Of a DNA stretch of 45,113 nt, positions 22,603 through 36,681 are shown piece after piece. Position 1 is the first letter of the stretch. The number at the start of each line of letters is the position of its first letter. The position numbers were made by a program, and so were the translations under genes. The stretch is from Haplosporangium gracile (lineage: Eukaryota; Mortierellomycota; Mortierellomycetes; Mortierellales; Mortierellaceae): NCBI GenBank assembly GCA_015499985.1, contig JAAAUF010000251.1:1-45113 (forward strand), written 5' to 3'. Under the pieces are notes generated by a model. That model searched no databases. It was not told where the DNA came from and saw nothing but the letters and a program-made list of their open reading frames with translations.

Positions 22603-23138
22603 AGGAAGATTAGCTTCTCTTAAAAAAATGTGACGTCACCGTATAATTTTAAGCGAGGCCGGCCAATCACTTTTGTCCCTGGAGTTGGTTTTTTATTTGC
22701 GGTTGATTCGAGGTCGAGTTGAATTCCTTCTCTTCACATCATTTGGGATTATGTACAGTGCTGCACTTGGCTTGATCAACTCGGGAGTGTGTATGCCGGG
22801 CAATAACAGGGAATAGGATCGAACGTGGAATGGCCAGGAACCATTGTCAACCAACAACTCACTTGTACCTCAGGATCAACTTTCAACTTTTTTCACAGCA
22901 CAGAATCAACCGACCAAAAAATATTTTTCAATCAGCAAAAAGTCATGCCGAAACTCTGATTCAGCATCCCCTTCTTGCCCCCATCTGACCAAATTGCTGA
23001 TCAGGACATCATCAAAAGCTGAATCCAGTTACCATACCGGGTTAATGATCACAGGAGGTCTACCAACCAGAATTCATGAGGAAACTATCATCTAATCGAT
23101 CTTTTGTTTTTTCGATTCTGGACCTTTTCTAGTTCAAA
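22603..23138. other. Intergenic, 5' flank of eL28 gene
   Basis: A 536-nt gap. An 83-codon open frame from 22844 has no family-like features and is not accepted. TTTTC-rich blocks before the eL28 start may be promoter or 5' UTR sequence. Confidence 0.45.
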
Positions 23139-24447
23139 ATGTCGGCTGATCTTACCTGGTAAGAAAAAAACGAGCTGCACTTGTTGTGTTTCAACTCAGG
23201 ACTATGCTCGCCTACTTGTATTTTCAAGGAACATATGGACAGACCGGACAGTTGATACTGACCCAACCCCTTTCTCTTCACTGGATATCGTTACTTCTCA
23301 CAGGCTCCTCATCAAGAACAACAACTCCTTCTTGGTCAAGCGCTCCGGCGTTCAGTTCTCCTCTGAGGCTGGCAACTTGTTGAACAAGAACTCGTTCAAG
23401 TTCTCTGGAATCGCCAACAAGAAGGTACATTGGAGCGCACAAGCAAAATTGAGACACTGGCACGGAGCGAGGAACATGGACACAGGGATACATTTTGGCT
23501 TTACGGAATTTAATGCTCGTCTTTGACTTGATGGAAGTCTCCTCAATTGATCACTTGGGCGTCATATCTTTTGGCCGGAGTGTTGAGTGACAACCTTCAC
23601 TCGCGACATATCTCTAGCCACTATGGTAGACATTTCGATATGGGGCTGTTTAATAGCGAGAGAGTGGCACATGGCTCGGAATTGACTTGATACAGCTCAG
23701 GCATTGACCCTCGATTGTTTCTTTTCTCTCAATCGACTTATTCCAACTACTTTAGACCATCGACATTACCGCCGCTGCTTCCGGCCGTGGTGTTGTTGTC
23801 TCCACCCCCAAGAGCAAGGTCACCCTTACCAAGGGTATCCGCAAGTCTGCCCGCTCCGTCGCTGGTCTTACCCGCGCCGGTTACCGTGCTGACCTCCGCA
23901 AGGTAAGAACAGCACTTACAGGAACCACTGTCCCTTTTTTCGTACACAAGTTTTTTATGTCCGTTCATTTTTTCAGCAAAGTGCTAGAACCCAGCAGATT
24001 CCATTTAACATGAAAGCTGGGCGTACATTATTTGCAAGATTACAAATCTCCTCTGCTCTTTCAAGAAAGGGCGAGGACCTGGCCAATGTTCTGCAACTCA
24101 TCAAGCAATGAATTTTCTTTATTCAAAGTTTTGCGACTGTAACTTGGGAACATTTCCTCCTCTTTTCATTTTACACCATTTCCCTTTTATCACTTCATTT
24201 TCTGTACCTTTGACTCGTTTTACCATTGAAGCGTATCTTCTACGCGTTTTCACGCCTCTCTTACTGTTGCGCAAACGTCAAAGAATGAATGAATGAAACT
24301 AACTCTGCTATATCTTATTTGAATGTTTGTCTCGTGTGTTTCAATCAGGCCGCTCTTGCCCGCGTCGCCGCTGTCCTCGCCTCCCAGAAGCCCGTCAAGG
24401 CTGCTCCTAAGAAGGCTTCCAAGGGTGTCCGTGCCAACAAGAACTAA
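23139..24447 (+). CDS. RPL28: Large-subunit ribosomal protein eL28
   Basis: Four exons: 23139-23158, 23304-23424, 23756-23902, 24349-24447; 387 nt, 128 aa. The first exon is only MSADLT plus two bases; the next continues [14 protein letters not shown], the family's N-terminal signature. Further motifs are [25 protein letters not shown] and a basic C-terminus ([19 protein letters not shown]). eL28 belongs to the cytosolic 60S subunit; it is present in most eukaryotes but absent from Saccharomyces cerevisiae. The introns are long (145-446 nt) relative to the exons. A phase-0 open stretch after a good acceptor lies inside the last intron (23977-24111) and is discussed as a possible alternative end. 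The length agrees with the family. Confidence 0.93.
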
Positions 24448-26237
<1,790 letters not shown>

Positions 26238-26767
26238 ATCATTCGCCCTCTTCAACAACGCTTCTGCCCGCCTTCTTTTCGGAGCCATCAATTTGCAAGG
26301 AAAGGAGAAGAGCAGGGAAAAACATGGAAAAAGGACAAAGGGGCTCACTTTCTGTTTTCAACTCTTTTGAGTGGGGAACTGTTTTTTTGGGTTTCTGTGT
26401 TTTTTCGACAAATAAATACTTTTTCTTATGAGAAAAGCTATCCCGTGGGCTGCCTTTGCTTATTATTTGTTTTGTCAATGCTAGAATTGTGTAACAAAAT
26501 TGTCTTGACGTGAGAGAGTTACAAGATAAAATCTGGCTACGGATCAAGATTGAATTCCTGCCTCTGACTCTTTTTTCATACGAGAGCCCTTGCAACATTG
26601 TACACGCGAAGAGCCTTGCTTTTTTTTTTTCTCGCTTTGAATTTGTTTCCTTCTCGAATTCGAACAGTAAAGTCCTCTTCATCCATCAATCTTACAAGCA
26701 AAGTACGAGAAAAGCGCTACTAAAAATGTAACATACCGTGAGTCGTTTACTTTAAGAATGAAAGAGA
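26238..26767. other. Intergenic between convergent ubiquitin-eL40 gene and the tandem family
   Basis: A 530-nt gap between two 3' ends, holding a poly(A) signal and T-rich tracts. No gene supported. Confidence 0.5.
26411..26416 (+). terminator. Putative polyadenylation signal AATAAA of the ubiquitin-eL40 gene
   Basis: AATAAA 174 nt after the stop, within an A/T-rich 3' UTR. Confidence 0.4.
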
Positions 26768-29700
26768 CTAGGCCATGTGGAGGCTTTGGAGAATGACGGT
26801 GGTATGGAACTTCTCGCTCTTGGTCTTCATCTTGGCCTCAAAGGCACGCGAGACCTCGGTACTGATGGGCTGACTATCATCAACAAGGTACTGCCGCAAT
26901 GACGGACTGTTCATCGGGATCGCTTCAATTATCGTCAAAAGCGTCTCGACCGACAACCTGGACTTTTGTCGGATGTGAAGTCGTACCATCTGGGACAGGT
27001 CCCAACTCTGGAGAATCCTCTTCCAATCCTCCTCAAAAATCTGCGAACCCGTCAGGGTGATCTTGGTTAGGATCTGCTTCCGTCGTCCGTCCTCCAGATA
27101 GGCTGCCGTCGCACCATGACCCGTCGACAGCAAGAGTCTCTCCATCCACGGGTACGAAAGGACACTCTGTGTCCACACTCCCGTCATCGTGAACCCTTGC
27201 AGACGGACCATATCAGGCTGCTCTCCTGGCACAACTTGCGCCTCCAGAGCTGCTAGAATATTAGCTGGATCCTTGGTCGAGACCGACATGTCCGTCAACT
27301 TGGTCCGGATCCCCATAATAAACTCGGCCCAAACACCCACATTGGCCATCTCCTCTGCAAAGTCGTCCCGTTTCTTGACAGCGCCGCCCTTCGCAGCAGT
27401 CCTTCGAGCATTGCTGCTGCCGTCATTTCGCGCTAATGTCGTCGCATCATCCAGAAGAATCCCCGCCTTGAAGGTCGAGCCGGTGACCATGACCTGATCA
27501 ATGTCGCTCCGCAGAATAACCTTTTTCAGATCATCCAGCACGGCCGCCTCCAGCAGGTGAACATTGTGGATTCCGAGCCATCTCAGTGACAGTGGTCCCT
27601 TCTTGGGTCGAGTCGATTTTTCCAACACAGCGGCGTCGCTCGGCTTGAGGTGTTCAATCGTGAGTCTGTCGATCAGGGGTGCGTACTTTTGAAGCATCGA
27701 CTGGACCTTGTCTCCAGCATAGCACGTAATGGCAACTCGCATCTTGGTCGGCTCCTTGGGGTTCTTCCAGGCAAACGTCGAATCCGCAGTGTCGATATGG
27801 TGTTGACGGACTTCAAACAGCTCGATCAGCGGATGATTCGCCAACAGCGCCTTGTACGTCTCAAAGATCTGGCTCGGATCATCCCTCTCGGTATCGTGCA
27901 GCGTCAGGTCCTTGAGTTTCTTGTTGATCTTAATCAGCTCTCGGATCTTGACTCGGTCCTGCTTGAGCGAGAACCAAACAACTACCCTCGTCAAGTTGTG
28001 CAGCAAAAGAAGCTGACTGATGACGGTCTCGGAACAATCGCACTCGACGTCATCTACCCACTCCCGCTGCTCGAAAAACTTGAACAGGTCGCCGCTGTTG
28101 TAGCCGGTGTCCTTGGGGATGAACTCAGAGTCGCCTAACTTGTTCTTGAACTTGATCATCGCGTTCACCTGAATGGACTCCTTTGTCAGCTGCAATTCGT
28201 TAAAATAATGGAATCCCTTGGCAAGCTTGCGGATCGAGGTGGCGGCAAGGTCGATGTCGGATGCTTGAAGGATGGCTCTGGCCGGCGCACCCTTCTTTTG
28301 CTTCATCAGCGTGGCAATCGTGTCTGAACACAAAGAGTTACAGGAGCTGAGCATGTAGTGGCGCTCGTAATAAGCTGAGTAGTCAGGCTCATCCGCTGGA
28401 GGACGAGGTAGCAACATAAAGATCTCAATGCTCGGGTTCCAGATCGCCGCCAGCGTCAGCTGCACATATCCTGACGCAAATCCCACCACAGTCCCCGAGG
28501 CGCACCGAGTCTTGCGTCGAACGGTGAGATGTAGTGCCGTTGCCGAAAGCCGTCCAATCAACAGGTTCAACTCGTCCTCGTCCCCAGACGTCAAATCCCA
28601 GTCTAACGACACTCGGAGCACAATGGTGGATGTCATCCTCTCGGCCAGCTGGAAAAATTCCCTTGCCCTCTGCATGCTAAAAATCTCAGTGATGAACGAT
28701 CCCTGGGCCATCCTGTATTCGCTCTTGGTCGATTGCGGGTTCTTTGAGAAATCCGTGGCCCGTTGGACATCTGCTAGATTCGTCATGGCATGCCAATGGG
28801 ACTGGCAAATCCATCTCACATCACCCCTCGTAGTTTTGTAAGGGATCAGCTCGCTCAACCGTACCCAGCGGTTCTTCTCGACAATCCTCCAGAACTCGAC
28901 CCGGTGCTCGTGAAGTGGCGAGGTGATGGGCTTGCTTTCTTCTGGACAAACTCCAGCTAGGTGATCCCTCCAGTACCCCTCAGAGGATTGGATGCCCTTT
29001 GACTCAAAGTACTGAATGGCCAAGGAGATGCGTCGCTGGGCATCGGAGTGAGTCTGTGGCGGGACTATGAGCTCATCGTTGACATACGCCCCATACTTCA
29101 GTGCCTCCAGAAAGGCCATCATGGATGTACCCACCAACGGAATGATATCCTCCAGCTGTGCCTGCGTCGTGCTCTCCCCGGTAGCATTGTTGATGTAATG
29201 CTCGCCCTCCTTGATATTCCAGTGATCATACCAGCGACCTTCAAATCCTGGTATATCGCCGCAGTCGCAAAAGTAGTAGAACTGGAACCTGGTTTCGCTC
29301 TGAATCGCCTCGCTGAGGTTTGGCTCTCCATCTGCCACCATATTCGGACCGGGATCAGGTAAAATGGGAAGGAAGCAAAAGAAGCGAGGATGACCGCTTT
29401 GAGTCCATGAAAGATAGTCCTTGAGGATGGTCTTCACACGCATTTCTACAAGATCCTTGATATCCTTAGGCTCGACCCTTGGGGGGCGTTTGTAGGGCAG
29501 AGTCGAATTGTATGACCCGGCAATCGCGTTCCATACAGCCTTTTGTCCCGCCAGTGCTCCGTCCTCTGTTATGGTGACAACGGGGGTGACAGCGGTGGTG
29601 ACGGTGGTGGTACTGGTGGTCGCGACAGGTGTCGTGGGTGTTTGGTTTGTTGAAGATCTTGCTGCTGAGGCCCTTGGCGACTGTCCCTCATTGTTTGGCG

Positions 29701-30429
29701 ATTGTTCCTCATTGTTTGGCGATTGTTCCTCATTGTTTGGCGCTTGATGGTTGGGCCACGCTGGTTGTGGAATAGGAGCATTGGAGAGAACTCCACCGCA
29801 GGCGTGAGATCCTTCCTGTTTCTTGACTTTGGGGTGCTTTTCGTCCTTGCCGCCGTCCTCATCCCTGCCCTTGACTGTGGGTCTGTCCGAAGATCTGCTT
29901 TGCTGTTTTATCACAATGCTGTCTCCATTGGTCAAACCAGAGCGTTCAGCAGAGTGAACAATGTTGGCGTTGGTGTTGGCATGATAAATCCTGTTGCTGT
30001 TGTTGCGGGGTCTTCCATTGGCGCGTCTCCTTGACATAATGAGTGGGGTGTCTCCAAGGATAACCTCGAGAACCACTCCTGGATGACATAGAACTCCAAA
30101 AGGCTTGACCCTATTTTTTGAGCAAGAAAGAAGAATGTGAAAATCAGACATGAGAGTTGTGAACACTCGTTTCTATCCATCGCCTACTTTCTTTTTATTT
30201 TAATAAAAGGCATTTACCGTGAGAGGTTGTCGTCTCGCAGAAAGGGAATAAATTCGTCGTCGTGTTGGATTCGCGATGCACGAGGGAAACAGTCGGTAAT
30301 GTCGGTCCAGATCACGTAAAGCTCGCCCAGGGTGGGATGTCGGACGGCGGGGATGAGAACCTCTCTCCGCTCGGTTTCTGAGCGAAATGCCTGGAAGACG
30401 GTGTCGATGTCGTGATCCGTCTCGACCAT
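26768..30429 (-). CDS. Large tandem-family protein, copy A (header + CDC/HW domain + repeat-like C-terminus)
   Basis: Two exons on the minus strand: 30218-30429 and 26768-30110; 3555 nt, 1184 aa. The start MVETDHDIDTVFQAFR aligns with copies B and D. Exon 1 is the header (VFQAFR, IPAVRHPTLGELYVIWTDI, DCFPRASRIQ); the intron splits an Arg codon in phase 2 and exon 2 opens VKPFGVLCHPGVVLEVI. Residues about 95-290 are a low-complexity linker with a three-fold PNNEEQS repeat and a Thr-rich run. Then come RFFCFLPIL, the motif YYFCDCGDIPG (C351DC-G), HW at 367-368, a helix-like ALKYGAYVN, and GDVRWICQSHW (about 500-510). The remaining 670 residues show repeated Leu/Ile/Val patterns such as LIELFEV and LSLRWLGI, suggesting RNI-like repeats. 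I do not recognise a named family; it resembles expanded Mortierellaceae proteins I remember with related C-x-C and WxCxDHY-type motifs. Function unknown. Confidence 0.8.
29671..29742 (-). repeat. 21-bp coding minisatellite inside copy A
   Basis: Two exact 21-bp units (29689-29709, 29710-29730) and a partial third, with a diverged unit upstream. It encodes PNNEEQS repeats in the linker. The unit is a multiple of three, so copy number can change without breaking the frame. Confidence 0.85.
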
Positions 30430-30570
30430 GAGGGTTGAAAAGGTGAAAGTTTTGAAGAAAGAAAGTTGGATGGAACACATTTACACAGACTCAACTGATA
30501 AATAATAAGGGTCCGCCTGGGTCACATGATAAGGCAACGTCAAACGCGTCGACGCGGTCGCGAACGACTT

Positions 30571-33500
30571 TTAATAAAACTGTTGTCCTCGAACGGAAAT
30601 GTGAGTCGTTCTGCCTATCGTCAAGCGGCTGAACTTCTCCGAGAGGGCAGCCTGACCTCTCTCATTCGAGATACGACCATCGAAAACAGTCAGCTTGGTT
30701 ATCCGTCCACAATCCGTCGGGATCGCGTTCGCCAGCTTGAACAACGTCTGCATCTTGATCTCGTTCGTCTGGGAAATGATGAAACTTACAAGCTGCGAAA
30801 AATCCATGTACTGCAGCAATCGGTCCCATTCTTCCGGAAGAATCGCCACATGCGACACATGGAATGACGTGATCGCCTCCACACGTGCAAAATTGCTCAA
30901 CTGGAGTGCCGACCTTGCTCCTGGGATGACTCCTGGCGCAGGATCAAAAAGCACCGGACGCTTAGATTGAAGGAGCCTCTCGAACCAAAGATATCCGAAC
31001 AACGTCGTGCCCCAGTCACGCGTAAATTCGATCGATCTGAGCCTTGGCATGTCCAGCGACTCCTCCATCCCTGACTCAAGAACCTCGAACAACCTGCCTT
31101 GGCTGCCGTTGTACACCGCCAATGAAGTCACCTTGGACCGAACCGCAAATAGGAAATCAGCCAGCACCGAATCGGACTCCGCGAAAGCGCTGCTGCTGCC
31201 GCCACTGGTCTTGCTGACGCTCTTGTTCTTGCCGTCGCCCAGACTCGAACCTTTCCGGACGCTGCTGCCGCTAGACACTTGCGAGACTGAGAGCTTGAGG
31301 GTGACAGCCGTACTTTGTATCACCACCTCATCGATGTCTCGCCGGAGGATGATCGTCTTTAGATCATTGAGCACACAATCCTCCATGTCGTCGGTCCATA
31401 GGATGGTGAATCGCCTCAGCGCTATTGGTCCCTTCTTTAGGCGCAAAGACTTCTCCAAGACTGCCGTGTCATTTCGGGATAGCTGCTGTATCTGGAGCCG
31501 TTCAATTATGGGCGCGTACCGCTGGAACATGGCCTGGACCTTGTCGTACCCGAGACAGGATATCTCCACCCTCATCTTCGCCGGATCGTTCGGGTTGGTC
31601 CAGGTAAACAGGGATGAATGCATGCCATCATGACCTTGCTCGACTGTAAACGTCTCTATGCTTGGGTGGTTGCAGAATAGCGACTTGAAGGTCTCAAAGA
31701 TCTGACTGGGGTCGTCGTATACCATGTTAATCAACACAAGGGCCCTGAGGCCCTTGTTCATCTTGATCAGCTCCCGAACCTTGGCTCGATGGGACGTCAG
31801 CAAGAACATCATCGTCAGCTTGGTCAGACATCTCAGTCGTGAAAACTGGTCATCGGAGAAAACGTCAGAAACGCACTCGATCTCGTCGCACCACTGCCTG
31901 CTCTCGAAAAAGGTCACAACATCGCCGCTGTTGTAGTCGGTATCCTCGACATCGGACCCTGGCTTCCCTCCTCCAGATGCAGCAAACGTGATCGTGATAT
32001 CCCTGTCGAAACAGTCAGTTGTGAGTTCCAGATGGGAGAAGTTGTGGAGCCCTTGAGCCATCCTGCGGACTGATTTGAGCGCCTTAAACGCACGCGTGAC
32101 TCTTAGTGTCGCCTTCATCCTGTCGTCGTCTCCTGTTCGCCTTGATATCAATGCAATCATGCGGGCTGTTGTGGACTTGAAGGAGTCAATAATGTTTGCC
32201 CGCTCGTCAATGATGCACTTATTGTAGCCGTTGTCGGGAGGAGATGACTGTAAAACAAACGCCTCGATCTTGGGGTTTTGTAGCGCTGCGGTTATTAACA
32301 AGGCAAAACCGTCCAGTCCTGAATCAGACCGATCCTGAACCGTGTTGCTCGGAACAGTGATATCAACGGCCGCCGCTGAAAGTCGACCAATCGCCTCTGC
32401 AAGAACCCGCTCGTCGTCTAGTGTCAACGCCCACTGTAGAGATAATCGAAGGATAGAAATCATCGGCAGTATCTCACTCAAACGAAGAAAGACACCGCGT
32501 GCTCTCTCCAAACTCGTCACCGAAAAACCAAACGCTCCTTCCTCGAACCTGACCTCGGTGGATTTCAACATTTCGACAGCCACAAAATCGCCAACCAAAC
32601 TTCGCCCATCCGCCAGAGTGGGGAACCAATGATCCATGCAAATCCACCGGACATCGCCCTCTGCAATCCTGTGTGCCATCATCTCATGTCCCATCCAAGC
32701 CTCCCTTCTGGCGATCTTCCAAAACTCCTGTACTTGATTCAGGGAGGGGGTTGTGAGGGGGCTCAACACGCCGAAGGATGAACCGGTTGGCATATCGCGG
32801 ACGTACTTCTCACAAGACTGGATGCCATTCGCCTCAAAGAACTGGATGGCCAGAGAAAGGCGACGTTGTATATCGGGATTCACCTCCGGCGAGACCTTGA
32901 CGACATCACCGAGAATTACTCCGTACTTGATCATCTCCAGCACGGCCATGATGAACTCGCCGAAAAGCGGAATAATACTCGCCAGTCGTTCCTGCGCTAC
33001 GCCTTTAAGGTTGTCGCCGTAGACCCAATGAGATAAACAATGATCCTGACTGCCGGTGATGTCGCTGCAGTCGCAGTAGTAGCATAGTTTAAACTTTGTG
33101 CTGCTGTCTAAATTGTCGTCGGTATCCCTCGATTCTGTCGCTGCTGTGGTGGCTGTCGTCAAGATGGGAAGGAAACAGAAGTACTTTGGATAACTATTCC
33201 ACCACGAATACTGGAGGTCGAGAATGCCCTTGACACGGTTGGCGACCAATTCAGAGACTCGCATATGACCATCTTGATCGACAATCGTGGTTGGCAGCAC
33301 TTGTGTTTTTGACGTGGAAATCGTGGATGGCCCTGGTACGTCGTCCTTGTCTGATATTGTTGACAGTGGATGTGCTGGGTCAGGATCGTTTTGAGTGGAT
33401 GTTGGTTGCTGAATGGCGGCTGGGTGATCTCCTGATTGCGTTGATTCCACCTCCGCCTCCACTTCTCCTCCTGCCACAGCCTCTACCTTTGTCTCAGCCT

Positions 33501-34253
33501 TCTGTTGTTTTTTATCCAGCCACTCGTCAACCACTGCTGCGACTCTACTCGCAACGCTGCTCTCTAGTGCTGATGCTTCAAAAGAAGCTTCGTCCACCAT
33601 GTGGTCACGACTAATTGAATCGTTCCCATTAAGAACGCCATCTCCACCAATGGACAGCTCTTCACCTACGCCAGGATGCGGCGCGGCGACGTTGACTTCT
33701 TCCCGATCCAAGATTTCATCATCTCCAGCTATGCCATCTACCTCCCCTTCAACAGCAACAGTGTCCGCGGCTCCAATGCTAGCTGCCTTCTGAATGACGC
33801 CGTTGTTCCTGTGTTTGTTGGTTTTCTTGAAGGACCGTTCTCCGTAGATGATATCCAGCACGATCTCGGGGTGGTATCTGATCCCATGCGGTTTGGCCCT
33901 AAGATTTCATTTCAAAAAAAAAATCTGAGTAATTTGTTAGGTCGTGTCCAGTTATCCGTCAACCCTTTTTCACAATACGCTCAATGGTCTGCCATACGCC
34001 AACGGAGCGTGAGAAAAAAATATGGAAATAGAACCAGTTACCTGTAGAGGCGAGCATCTTTCAGCTTAGGCACGTAAATATCCTTGAACTGGACTCGTGT
34101 CGCTCTGGGGAAACAGTCAACGATGTCGGACCAGAGAACATAGAGCTCTTTCAAGGTCGGGTGAAGGGCCACGGGTATTTGAACGGGTTCCCTTTCGTCT
34201 GGGACGCGAAAGGTCTGATAGAAGGTGTCGGAGGCGGGCTGATCGTCAACCAT
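30571..34253 (-). CDS. Large tandem-family protein, copy B
   Basis: Two exons on the minus strand: 34042-34253 and 30571-33898; 3540 nt, 1179 aa. Header: MVDDQPASDTFYQTFR, HPTLKELYVLWSDIVDCF, ATRVQFKDIYVPKLKD, then after the phase-2 intron (split AGG codon) AKPHGIRYHPEIVLDII. The linker (about 95-285) is rich in Glu, Asp, Ser and Val but unrelated in sequence to that of copy A. The core shows KYFCFLPIL, LCYYCDCSDITG (C346DC), HW at 361-362, IMAVLEMIKYGV and GDVRWICMDHW (about 485-495). The C-terminal half has recurrent hydrophobic patterns (LRALVLINM, IALRRFTIL) like copies A and D. The stop lies only 141 bp from the start codon of copy A, so the genes are tightly head-to-tail. A Ser-rich loop (about 1000) interrupts the C-terminal region. 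No enzyme motif is visible; function unknown. Confidence 0.8.
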
Positions 34254-34512
34254 GAGAACGTGTGTGAATTAGGATGAATGTTTGACGAATGATCGTGAAA
34301 AAACTTTTTATTAGGCATTCAAGTCACGTGCTGGGCGAATGCGGAAGCAGGAAAATGGATGCCTTAATTCCGCATGTATGGAAATAACTTATGTTCTGTA
34401 TAGCGATAACGTACTTTACCCGAGCCAAGACCAAGTTTTTCTTTTTTAGACTTCATGATTCAACCGCGCTTTTTGACCACAACACAACCACAGAGCCCTT
34501 TCATCCACATGC
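34254..34512. other. Intergenic, 5' flank of copy B
   Basis: AT-rich sequence upstream of copy B. I see no gene or conserved element. Confidence 0.4.
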
Positions 34513-34718
34513 CACACTTATACAATGGTATTGTTAAACAATGGCAGTTCTTCAAGGTCCAGCCCACCATTCGATACAAGCGCCAGCTGAAGGCGGTTCT
34601 CCGCGATCCCTTTACGAACAAAGTCAGGTTCGACGTTCAGGGCTCCATCTACAAGACAATCAGTTACGCCTACACCCACTACTCCGCCCAGGATGGCCAT
34701 CGCCTGGTGTTGACTTGA
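34513..34718 (+). other. Possible gene fragment of unknown origin, opposite strand to the array
   Basis: An open frame on the plus strand reads MPHLYNGIVKQWQFFKVQ and continues through KRQLKAVLRDPF and GSIYKTISYAYTHYS to a stop at 34716-34718. Third codon positions are mostly C or G, as in the real exons of this window, whereas the minus-strand reading lacks this bias. It lies just where pseudogene C1 has lost its middle and 3' half. It could be the last exon or a stranded piece of another gene. No family is recognised. Confidence 0.35.
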
Positions 34719-34862
34719 ATCAAGGATATGGTCCTTTTTGTCGAAAGTCCTGGTCTGGAATCTGTTGCATGAGTGCCAGTCCAGAGTGGCAACGGGTGGT
34801 AGTCGGTCCAGTATAGAATTATATATGGCCGTGTTGAGGTTTGCACAGACATTCTCCGGGTG

Positions 34863-36325
34863 TCACTCGCAAGAAAGAATGCCTCTTGACTCGAGATATG
34901 AAATGACCAGAGAAGGATGCCCTTGGAGGTCGGGACTGGTTTGAGCAGGAACCTTGGTAACACCGTCCGCGCACACGCCGTATTTGAGCATCTCCGAGAC
35001 CCCCATCATATACTCGCCAACTGTGGGTATGAGCTCTCCTAGGTCCGAAGAACTATAGCTCGTTTCAAAGGCTGGAGTAGCAAAGAACTCGCCATCCTTG
35101 ATGATCCAGTGAGGATACCAGGCACCTTCGAATCCAGGGATATCGCCGCAGTCGCAAAGACTATACAGTTGAAATTTGGTGTTGGCGTAAAGTTGAGGTT
35201 CGTTGATAGTTGCAATGGTTGATTGTGTCGATTCGATATTTGCAGTGATTTTTGTCGTATCTCCCATAACGGGGAGGAAGCAAAAGAACCTCGAACGAGT
35301 AAAACAACTGCGAGAGTACTGCTTCTTGAGAATCTCCTTAGTACGGTATTTGACGAGCTCCACAACCAGCAGAACTTTCTCCTGCGCGATGGGTCTGACC
35401 GGTTCCGCGAGCTGCGATAAGTCGAGTTGTGAGCCTGCAACAGGACATGAAGAGAGTTCCTGGCTGGGTGGCGACACCACAACGTCATCATCTTCATCCC
35501 TCCTCCTTTCCTCTCTGCTCCTGCTCCTCCCTCTCCATCTCCATCGCTCTTGCCACGATTGCCGCCCATTCCGCTTCACTCAAGTTACTTATCCCCTCGC
35601 ATCCATCGCTTTCTCCTACCCTATCCTCAGGTCCTTCTCGTTCTGAGTAAAGGATAAGTCGAGAATGGAAATGGCGACTGTTTGTCTGATATCCTCGGGG
35701 TTTTGCGCTCTCAGGTTCAATCACTTCAACTTTCTTCTGTTGCTGCGGCTGCTCCTCGACCCGCATCACTCGTTCCTCCTCTTCGCAATTGCCGTCGTCA
35801 TAATCGTCGTTCTCGTCGCGGTCGTCCTTGTCCGCGTCCTGGTCAGGCGCCTCTCTAACAGCGACTTGTTCAATGTCAACCTCAACCTTGCTCCTCCCGT
35901 TCATCTTGCTGCCGGAAATGGTCGACAGTTGTCTTCTGTAGACGACATCCAGTACCATCCCAGGGTGATATTTGACTCCATATGGCTATACCCTCATATT
36001 TTAACAATTAGAGTTTTGTTGCGCGCCGCGCTTTTCACGGACATGTTGGTGGCAAATGCGAAAATAGAGTAAAAAAGAGCAAAAGTGAAAACACAAACAT
36101 GCATATACCTGCAGAATCACCCGTTCCTGAGCATGGGTATAAATATGTTGCCGTGCTGGATTCTGGTGGCTCGGAGAAACAGTCGGTGATGTCTATCCAG
36201 AGGACATAGAGATGATTCAGGGTCGGATACCGTACGACTGGAATCAGAATGTGTCATTGCTCGCCTGGAGCACGGAATGCTTGGAAGTGGGTGTCAGTCT
36301 CGGCGTCAAAGTCGGTGTTGGGCAT
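34863..36325 (-). pseudogene. Tandem-family pseudogene C1, truncated (header and front half only)
   Basis: The header exon begins at 36325 with MPNTDFDAETDTHFQAFRAPGEQ and hits a TGA (36254-36256) where other copies continue GEKEHIL; a further frame change follows the motif ITDCF, and a stop precedes the donor at 36108. Exon 2 keeps PYGVKYHPGMVLDVVYR, but the conserved Lys codon before it has become TAG. The linker region is split into two frames (35958-35494, 35579-34863). The core survives: RFFCFLPVM, FQLYSLCDCGDIPGFEG, PHWIIKDG, MMGVSEMLKYGV and LESRGILSCE, then a stop. Nothing matching the GD(V/I)RW motif or the C-terminal half follows, so more than half of the gene is missing. In the CDCGDIPGFEG region it is closest to copy A. 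Confidence 0.85.
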
Positions 36326-36681
36326 GGGGTGCGTATTCAGGCGGAGTCGGAGGTATAGTTTGAAGGAAAAGAGTTGTTGGTGTTAACTGAACTTTAAAGA
36401 GAGAAAAAAGTTGGGTGGTGACATGCTGCCCTGTGCGCGGGACTTATCGCGTGTAGAATGGATGGGAAGCATAGGAGTTCTTGTATGCAGCTAATGCCCA
36501 CACCGACCCTGTGTCTTCCAAACTAAAAGACAACACTATTCGAAGTTCCCTACTTACGAACATGATCATGCACATCCAACAGCAAATCGTTTTGATCCGC
36601 ACGCGATGACCCAGGAGTTGAAAAAAGAGAGTAGCTTGTACTGTCAACTTTATTTGCTGGTCGGTATGCCATGGTAAAGAG
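36326..36681. other. Spacer between pseudogenes C1 and C2
   Basis: A 356-nt stretch holding the former 5' flank of C1 and 3' flank of C2; no gene seen. Confidence 0.4.

Noticed and set aside
22844..23095. 83-codon plus-strand open frame
   Set aside because: No recognisable domain and skewed composition; lies in the eL28 5' flank.
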